Assembly (NCBI GenBank): GCA_005240025.1
Contig: SBBK01000219.1
Coordinates: 1-10,002, forward strand
Direction of reading: 5' to 3'
Length of the DNA stretch: 10,002 bases
From: an archaeon
GTDB taxonomy: Archaea > Thermoproteota > Nitrososphaeria > Nitrososphaerales > Nitrosopumilaceae
Part shown: positions 7,024 through 10,002 of the stretch, one piece after another
Layout of the letters: each line of letters opens with the position of its first letter
Numbering within the stretch: position 1 is the first letter of the stretch
Notes under the pieces: model-generated
Told to the model about the DNA's origin: nothing
The model's input: only the letters and a program-made list of their open reading frames with translations
Databases searched by the model: none
Translations under genes and position numbers: made by a program

Positions 7024-7632
7024 ATGCTAAAAAAACGCGGGCTCTACATTGTAGCTGGGGGTGCCGTAATGGCTGCCATATCTTTTGCCGTGGTATCACT
7101 TGTGCTAAATGATGTCAGTTTTGATCAAAACAGGTTTTCAATTGCCCAACTCTTGCAGGAAATGCTTGACGAAATATCGGAAGAAACCGTCATAGGGCCA
7201 GGCCAGACAGTGTCGTTTCCATTTGATGCCACAACTGGAACGGAGATTCTGCTCTGGGGAATCCAGATACTGGACTATGAAAGCGATGATGCAGTCTCTG
7301 TAACTATAACAAACATTTACGGTGACGAGTTTGGCAAATTCAACATGGACCAGCCTGCATCATTTCAGACAATCCCAATAGAAAAGAGTGACATTTACAA
7401 CTTTAACGTGCAAAACACGGGCCAGCGGGAAATAACAGTAGTCATGATGTTTTCCAAAAATCCTGACGAGTCATCAGGGGCTGCATTTTCCGATCCCGAC
7501 TCGACGGTATCCAAGGTTTTGGTGCCGCTTGCAGTTTCCGGAATACTTTTGATTCTGGGAATCATCGTAATCATTGCAGGCGCAATAGTCCTAGTGTATG
7601 ATTACAAAAAAAGTCGGCCTGACTTTGCCTAG
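7024..7632 (+). CDS. Hypothetical two-TM surface protein with extracytoplasmic beta domain
   Basis: 202 residues. After a basic start (MLKKRG) comes a hydrophobic segment at 7-28 (signal anchor or uncleaved signal peptide). About 135 polar residues follow, with many short beta-like runs (TVSFPFDATTGTEILLWGIQ, VSVTITNIYG, YNFNVQNTGQREITVVMMF), suggesting a beta-sandwich. A second membrane helix lies at about 166-191 (VPLAVSGILLILGIIVIIAG) before a short basic cytoplasmic end (YDYKKSR). By the positive-inside rule both ends are cytoplasmic and the domain faces outside. I recognise no named family; the fold resembles small archaeal surface domains of the GOLD or CARDB kind only in general pattern. 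A CATAAA box lies about 26 nt upstream of the ATG. The TAG stop shares CTAG (7629-7632) with the stop of the convergent OB-fold gene. Confidence 0.8.
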   Translation: MLKKRGLYIVAGGAVMAAISFAVVSLVLNDVSFDQNRFSIAQLLQEMLDEISEETVIGPGQTVSFPFDATTGTEILLWGIQILDYESDDAVSVTITNIYGDEFGKFNMDQPASFQTIPIEKSDIYNFNVQNTGQREITVVMMFSKNPDESSGAAFSDPDSTVSKVLVPLAVSGILLILGIIVIIAGAIVLVYDYKKSRPDFA

Positions 7633-7925
7633 TATTCCTGTACTATGAGCTCGCCGTATTTTCCCTTTCCCAAGGAGACTTCGCCCTTGAAGGTGCTTGT
7701 GTAGCCGTTTTTAATTGCGATCTTTGAGCCGTTTTTTACCTTTTGTATATCGTCTCCCCACAGTGCAATTTTGATATCGCCTTCGCTATCCGCCAAGAAT
7801 GCATTGCAGACCCGGGTGGTTCCGCCTGTCCTGAGATTGACTGTGCGTGGCTCTTCCATTCGCTCCACTGTTCCCTCTATGTCGATTTTGTCTCTCATGT
7901 TTTTTGCTTGTGCTGTTGTTACCAC
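7629..7925 (-). CDS. RPA-like single OB-fold nucleic-acid-binding protein
   Basis: 98 residues, essentially one OB fold: KIDIEGTVERMEEPRTVNLR (strand 1-2), then TRVCNAFLADSEGDIKIALW (strands 2-3, with the typical D-x-x-G-x-I-x-x-x-L-W), GDDIQKVKNGSKIAIKNGYT and a last strand ending GELIVQEY. The D-x-x-G-x-I-x-x-x-L-W-x-D pattern is characteristic of archaeal RPA and SSB-like OB folds, which bind single-stranded DNA in replication and repair. This one has no zinc finger or second OB fold, so it resembles the free single-OB proteins of archaea. The start is GTG at 7925; an in-frame ATG at 7898 would give 89 residues. A CTTATTA box about 28 nt upstream supports the GTG and a leaderless mRNA. A perfect inverted repeat between the box and the start suggests repressor control. 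Confidence 0.85.
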   Translation of the reverse strand: MVTTAQAKNMRDKIDIEGTVERMEEPRTVNLRTGGTTRVCNAFLADSEGDIKIALWGDDIQKVKNGSKIAIKNGYTSTFKGEVSLGKGKYGELIVQEY

Positions 7926-7932
7926 GGAATAA

Positions 7933-7947
7933 AGTCTAAACTAGACT
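7933..7947. promoter_or_regulatory. Perfect inverted repeat AGTCTA-N3-TAGACT in the OB-fold promoter
   Basis: Six-base arms 7933-7938 and 7942-7947 with spacer AAC. It lies between the TATA-like box (7950-7956) and the GTG start (7925), where a bound dimer would block polymerase recruitment or initiation. This makes it a candidate operator. Confidence 0.4.
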
Positions 7948-7949
7948 GG

Positions 7950-7956
7950 TAATAAG
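7950..7956 (-). promoter_or_regulatory. TATA-like box of the OB-fold gene
   Basis: Minus-strand CTTATTA preceded by an A tract (complement of eight T at 7957-7964), centred about 28 nt upstream of the GTG start. The same heptamer serves the AbiE-like operon further right. Confidence 0.4.
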
Positions 7957-8008
7957 TTTTTTTTAGTATGCAAAAATTCGACTTTTACCGGATCATTCCC
8001 TAAAGAAG

Positions 8009-8016
8009 TTATATAC
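8009..8016 (+). promoter_or_regulatory. TATA box of tRNA-Leu
   Basis: TTATATAC within AAGTTATATACTC, centred about 26 nt upstream of the first base of the mature tRNA. This is the canonical archaeal distance and the best TATA match in the window. Confidence 0.7.
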
Positions 8017-8037
8017 TCTGATTTGAAAACCGTTCTT

Positions 8038-8135
8038 GCAGGGGTATCGAAGCCCGGTCAACCGAGAGGGACTCAAGATCCAACTAGGAAATCCCTTCCT
8101 TTAGGGGTTCGTGGGTTCAAATCCCACCCCCTGCA
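8038..8135 (+). tRNA. tRNA-Leu (anticodon CAA) with intron
   Basis: Class II tRNA. The acceptor stem GCAGGGG (8038-8044) pairs with CCCCTGC (8128-8134), and A at 8135 is the discriminator. D stem TCG/CGA; anticodon stem AGGGA/TCCCT with loop CTCAAGA after splicing, so the anticodon is CAA (8074-8076), reading UUG. The variable arm is about 14 nt with a short CC/GG stem, as in tRNA-Leu. T arm GTGGG-TTCAAAT-CCCAC (8111-8127). The 3' CCA is not encoded (CTA follows). The 13-nt intron follows position 37. Mature length is 85 nt. Confidence 0.95.
8078..8090 (+). other. 13-nt intron in tRNA-Leu at position 37/38
   Basis: Removing 8078-8090 restores the five-pair anticodon stem AGGGA/TCCCT and a seven-base loop. 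Inside the intron, UCC (8079-8081) pairs with GGA (8087-8089) around an AACUA loop, giving a small bulge-helix-bulge structure that the archaeal splicing endonuclease would cut. The site after base 37 is the canonical archaeal position. Confidence 0.8.
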
Positions 8136-8137
8136 CT

Positions 8138-8324
8138 ATGAATCCCTTGAGCCAAAAAGTTGCCACAAGGAATAAAATGTATGACGACTCGATCGCCAGT
8201 GATGTTACGCATGAATTTGTAAAATCAGCTGCCAACAGGGCATCCATATTTTCCCATTATTAACCACAGTGGATATTGGGCATGCGGGCCTTGCCATCGC
8301 AGCAAAATATCCTGCTGATGGATT
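8138..8324 (+). pseudogene. Possible broken reading frame just after tRNA-Leu
   Basis: A 41-codon frame starts with ATG at 8138, three bases past the tRNA, and stops at TAA 8261-8263. It has protein-like content (DDSIASDVTHEFVKSAANRA). In another frame, coding-like sequence continues (TTVDIGHAGLAIAAKYPADG, from about 8263) until the toxin gene's 3' end. The pair reads like one gene split by a frameshift. I recognise no family. It could equally be a short real gene plus chance. Confidence 0.3.
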
Positions 8325-9017
8325 TCAAAAGATTCTCTTAACTTTCTTTAGCCCATCTAGGGTTCGTTTGATTATTGGGGAGACATCGTAACGAATACCA
8401 AATTCAGCCTTCAGTGCAGAGGCAAATTCGGACTTGCTTATTGTTGAGATTGCCGATTCGAGTTGCCTTTTGACCTTGGCGGTATCCCCACACGACGTAA
8501 ATTCTTTTATCATGCTCCAGTCTACCCCCTCGCTTAGCATCACCACGTCTCTTAGGTCCGTATCCCGGCCAGCATGTATCTTCATTGCAATCAGTAATTC
8601 CTTCTTTGGAACAAGGGCCTCAGTCGAGGCCGTCAGGCCGACGACTCGCAATTTCGACGAATTAGCCACAACGAGTTCAAAATCCCACGTTCCATCGGTC
8701 TGTCGGCAGCTGACCACCTTCGGAAATACCTCCACAGAAACTTTCCTCGAGTCCACCCGCTTGATGTATTTTTTCATCCTCACGCCATAAATTGATTGCT
8801 TCCTCACTCTTGACAAGACAGTGTATCCTTCCTTGCTGAGAATTTTTCCTACCTCTTTCATTCCCTTTGAATCTGTCACGATGTCGCAGTCTACTGAGAA
8901 TCTGTGCGATGTCAGCGCGTTGATTGCATATCCGCCGATCACGACAAAACTTCCACCGAGCGCCTTCAGGATTCTGATCACTTCGGCCTCCCTTGCCGTG
9001 AGATCTTTTTGTGACAT
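8325..9017 (-). CDS. AbiEii-like nucleotidyltransferase (candidate type IV toxin)
   Basis: 230 residues of the DNA polymerase beta-type nucleotidyltransferase superfamily. The motif G28-G29-Y, 13 residues, D43-x-D45 (GGYAINALTSHRFSVDCD) gives the helix-capping glycines and two metal carboxylates; E96 in the strand VSVEVFP is the likely third. A later block at 138-161 (KKELLIAMKIHAGRDTDLRD) is the conserved K-A-x-R-D-x-D-x-x-D region of AbiEii/DUF1814-type proteins. In characterised AbiE systems AbiEii is a GTP-binding nucleotidyltransferase that halts growth, and relatives such as MenT modify tRNA. Its ATG overlaps the upstream gene's TAA by one base (TAATG), so translation is coupled, with antitoxin first as in abiE. 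Archaeal proteins of this fold also include uncharacterised stand-alone enzymes, so toxicity is inferred. Confidence 0.8.
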   Translation of the reverse strand: MSQKDLTAREAEVIRILKALGGSFVVIGGYAINALTSHRFSVDCDIVTDSKGMKEVGKILSKEGYTVLSRVRKQSIYGVRMKKYIKRVDSRKVSVEVFPKVVSCRQTDGTWDFELVVANSSKLRVVGLTASTEALVPKKELLIAMKIHAGRDTDLRDVVMLSEGVDWSMIKEFTSCGDTAKVKRQLESAISTISKSEFASALKAEFGIRYDVSPIIKRTLDGLKKVKRIF

Positions 9018-9631
9018 TACTGCCTGCTGTATCTCACTTTGAGGCCGAGATTGTATTCTTCGTCAAGCAACTCTAGAGCGGGCTCAAAAGTGTATGTGTT
9101 CTTGTTGCAAAATTCTACTGTATCACTGAGAGGAACCACTTTTAGCCCCTCTTCTGTTTCTGCCTTCAACTTGATTTCCGGATAGAGGACGTAATAGACT
9201 CCAAACAACGTCTCTCTTGGCTTTTCTCCGCCAAGCATGGTCTTTCTGCCGTGTTTTGCAAAAAATCTCCTCCACCTGGCCACATCTGATTTCAAGACTT
9301 TCATGTGTATGGGATAGGAGCCAAAGAACCTGCCAGCATTGTATCCGCCCTTTGTCCAGACGAAGACGCCGTCTACGTCGGTCAGGGCATATGGCAGATC
9401 AGACTTGTTGAGCAGATCGTATCCGGAGTTTATGTTGTTCTTTGAGCTCACGTAATCGTCGACTGACCTGACTTTGTACTTGCCGTAACTGTTGTGCCTG
9501 AGCAGACCCTTTTTTGTCATATCGTGCAGGACCTTTCGTGGATTGGGGCTGGCAAAAGTTCTGGCAAAGTCTTCGCTGGTAAACTCGCCCCTCCAGTTGC
9601 TCAGTATGGTCCACAGCTCATAGTATGACAT
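9017..9631 (-). CDS. AbiEi-like winged-helix antitoxin/repressor
   Basis: 204 residues. Residues 1-55 are a winged helix: YELWTILSNWRG, then SEDFARTFASPNPRKVLHDM as helix-turn-helix, then KKGLLRHNSYGKYKV as recognition-linked wing. Residues about 66-200 form a larger alpha/beta domain (YDLLNKSDLPYALTDVDGVF, then GVYYVLYPEIKL and VVPLSDTVEF) like the C-terminal part of AbiEi-type antitoxins, which often act on the partner nucleotidyltransferase. Together with the overlapping AbiEii-like gene the order matches abiEi-abiEii. The ATG at 9631 has no ribosome-binding site, but a CTTATTAG box lies about 26 nt upstream, suggesting a leaderless mRNA. A perfect inverted repeat between box and start is the expected binding site for an autoregulating winged-helix antitoxin. 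An ordinary transcription regulator is the alternative. Confidence 0.72.
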   Translation of the reverse strand: MSYYELWTILSNWRGEFTSEDFARTFASPNPRKVLHDMTKKGLLRHNSYGKYKVRSVDDYVSSKNNINSGYDLLNKSDLPYALTDVDGVFVWTKGGYNAGRFFGSYPIHMKVLKSDVARWRRFFAKHGRKTMLGGEKPRETLFGVYYVLYPEIKLKAETEEGLKVVPLSDTVEFCNKNTYTFEPALELLDEEYNLGLKVRYSRQ

Positions 9632-9632
9632 A

Positions 9633-9653
9633 ATGTTACCATGGCAGTAACAT
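9633..9653. promoter_or_regulatory. Inverted repeat ATGTTAC-N7-GTAACAT, candidate operator of the AbiE-like operon
   Basis: Perfect 7-bp arms (9633-9639 and 9647-9653) around CATGGCA. The repeat ends one base before the ATG (9629-9631) and begins directly at the TATA-like box (9654-9661), so it fills the box-to-start interval. AbiEi of bacterial AbiE systems represses its own operon through inverted repeats; by analogy this would be its site. Confidence 0.6.
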
Positions 9654-9661
9654 CTAATAAG
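9654..9661 (-). promoter_or_regulatory. TATA-like box of the AbiE-like operon
   Basis: Minus-strand CTTATTAG centred about 26 nt upstream of the ATG at 9631. Read on the other strand it is CTAATAAG, so a divergent promoter into the GC-rich block is also conceivable. Confidence 0.5.
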
Positions 9662-9800
9662 GGTGTTGGATTCCCGTGGGTCTTAGGACTCGCCACCATT
9701 GTGGGTGCAGGTCTTAAACGGGTCTAGTGGGACTTCCTTCCCCGGTGGGTACGGGTCTATGAACTTGAAAAAGACGGCAGAGCGCCATCGGTGGGCTTAG
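9661..9800. other. Unexplained GC-rich block, possible structured RNA or element remnant
   Basis: 140 bp at about 57% GC (80 of 140 counted) between the AbiE-like promoter and DNA at 26% GC. On the + strand GTGGG occurs five times (9676, 9701, 9727, 9745, 9791) and GGTCT(T/A)A four times (near 9679, 9710, 9721, 9754). A CCAC-CATT-GTGG hairpin lies around 9693-9704, flanked by AGGAC (9685-9689) that can pair with GTCTT (9711-9715). A T-rich tract follows at 9813-9822 on the + strand. On the minus strand one frame is open for 37 codons (9796-9686) and ends THNGGES-stop. I could not fit tRNA, 5S, SRP or RNase P RNA to it. Confidence 0.35.
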
Positions 9801-9849
9801 AATACACATAACATTTATTTTTTGATTAGCCATCTAGTACAAAATTCCG

Positions 9850-10002
9850 TTAATTTAATCGTGACGCACCAATGATTTCTATTTTTTTAGTATAATTTTG
9901 GAAATTAATTTTAATCGTCTCTGTATCTATTAGTTCGTAAGGTATTTCTTCACCATCGGAAAGAATAAGAAAGAAAAATTTACTGTAATCATCATTTATT
10001 GC
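9850..10002 (-). CDS. C-terminal fragment of an unknown AT-rich gene (runs off the right edge)
   Basis: Minus-strand frame open from the last base of the window to TAA (9850-9852): 50 residues beginning AINDDYSKFFFLIL and ending IEIIGASRLN. The start lies outside the window. The content is protein-like (SDGEEIPYELID, then TETIKINFQNYTKKI), with strand/turn character and mixed charge, but no family is recognisable. Base composition is about 26% GC, far below the suf and pgk genes to the left, which points to recently acquired DNA. There is no downstream gene on the same strand until the AbiE-like operon about 220 bp further on. Confidence 0.55.
   Translation of the reverse strand, partial: AINDDYSKFFFLILSDGEEIPYELIDTETIKINFQNYTKKIEIIGASRLN

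Noticed and set aside
8673..8688. GTTCAAAATCCCAC resembling the T-arm of the tRNA-Leu
   Set aside because: It lies inside the nucleotidyltransferase coding sequence, has one extra A and lacks the flanking arm, so it is no credible attachment site.
9661..9682. CGTGGGT shared with the tRNA-Leu 3' part as a possible att repeat
   Set aside because: Seven bases of identity is within chance; no longer match to the tRNA end was found.
9720..9800. RNase P RNA candidate (GGAAGGAAGTCC on the minus strand; GGGCTTA near 9797 on the plus strand)
   Set aside because: The two motifs are on opposite strands, the block is too short, and the partner P4 strand is missing in each orientation.
1..10002. CRISPR arrays, complete insertion sequences, rRNA or replication origin
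   Set aside because: I saw no regularly spaced repeats, transposase gene, rRNA segment or origin-like repeat cluster on either strand.

Overview
The window looks archaeal and most likely comes from the Nitrososphaerota (Thaumarchaeota). The grounds are a SUF cluster with a Rieske protein inserted in it, an archaeal-type phosphoglycerate kinase, an RPA-like single OB-fold protein, a class II tRNA-Leu with a short intron beside the anticodon, and TATA-like boxes about 26-28 nt upstream of start codons with no Shine-Dalgarno sequence. GTG and TTG starts are common. No ribosomal or amo marker is present, so the placement rests on gene content and style only.

Left part (1-3330, + strand): an iron-sulfur cluster assembly operon, entered in the middle of sufD. 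The order is sufD (C-terminal part), Rieske ferredoxin-like protein, cysteine desulfurase sufS, scaffold sufU, then a small protein with a helical, winged-helix-like N-terminus and a C-terminal zinc ribbon. The genes overlap or lie within about 5 nt of each other. SufS supplies sulfur, SufU is the scaffold or sulfur acceptor, and SufD is part of the SufBCD scaffold. The Rieske protein may bring electrons or be a client. Bases 3331-3745 hold no gene I can name.

Middle (3746-7925): phosphoglycerate kinase (-) and a PAP2-family membrane phosphatase (+) diverge from a 112-bp promoter region. The phosphatase converges on an unrecognised 113-aa gene (-), which in turn diverges from a coiled-coil protein with a histone-H1-like Lys/Arg tail (+). 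A two-TM surface protein (+) then meets a 98-aa OB-fold protein (-); the two TAG stop codons share the palindrome CTAG. The OB-fold gene has a perfect inverted repeat between its TATA-like box and its start.

Right part (8038-10002): tRNA-Leu(CAA) with a 13-nt intron and a strong TATA box is followed by accessory DNA. A probable broken reading frame sits just after the tRNA. Next comes a two-gene minus-strand operon that looks like an AbiE-type (type IV) toxin-antitoxin pair: a winged-helix AbiEi-like protein overlapping an AbiEii-like nucleotidyltransferase by 1 nt. A perfect 7-bp inverted repeat lies between its TATA box and start codon and is a good candidate operator for autoregulation. 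Upstream are an unexplained 57% GC, GTGGG-rich stretch (9661-9800), then an abrupt fall to 26% GC containing the C-terminus of an unknown AT-rich gene running off the right edge. This end reads as the border of a tRNA-associated genomic island. The AbiE-like module, its operator and the orphan GC-rich block are the most interesting items.
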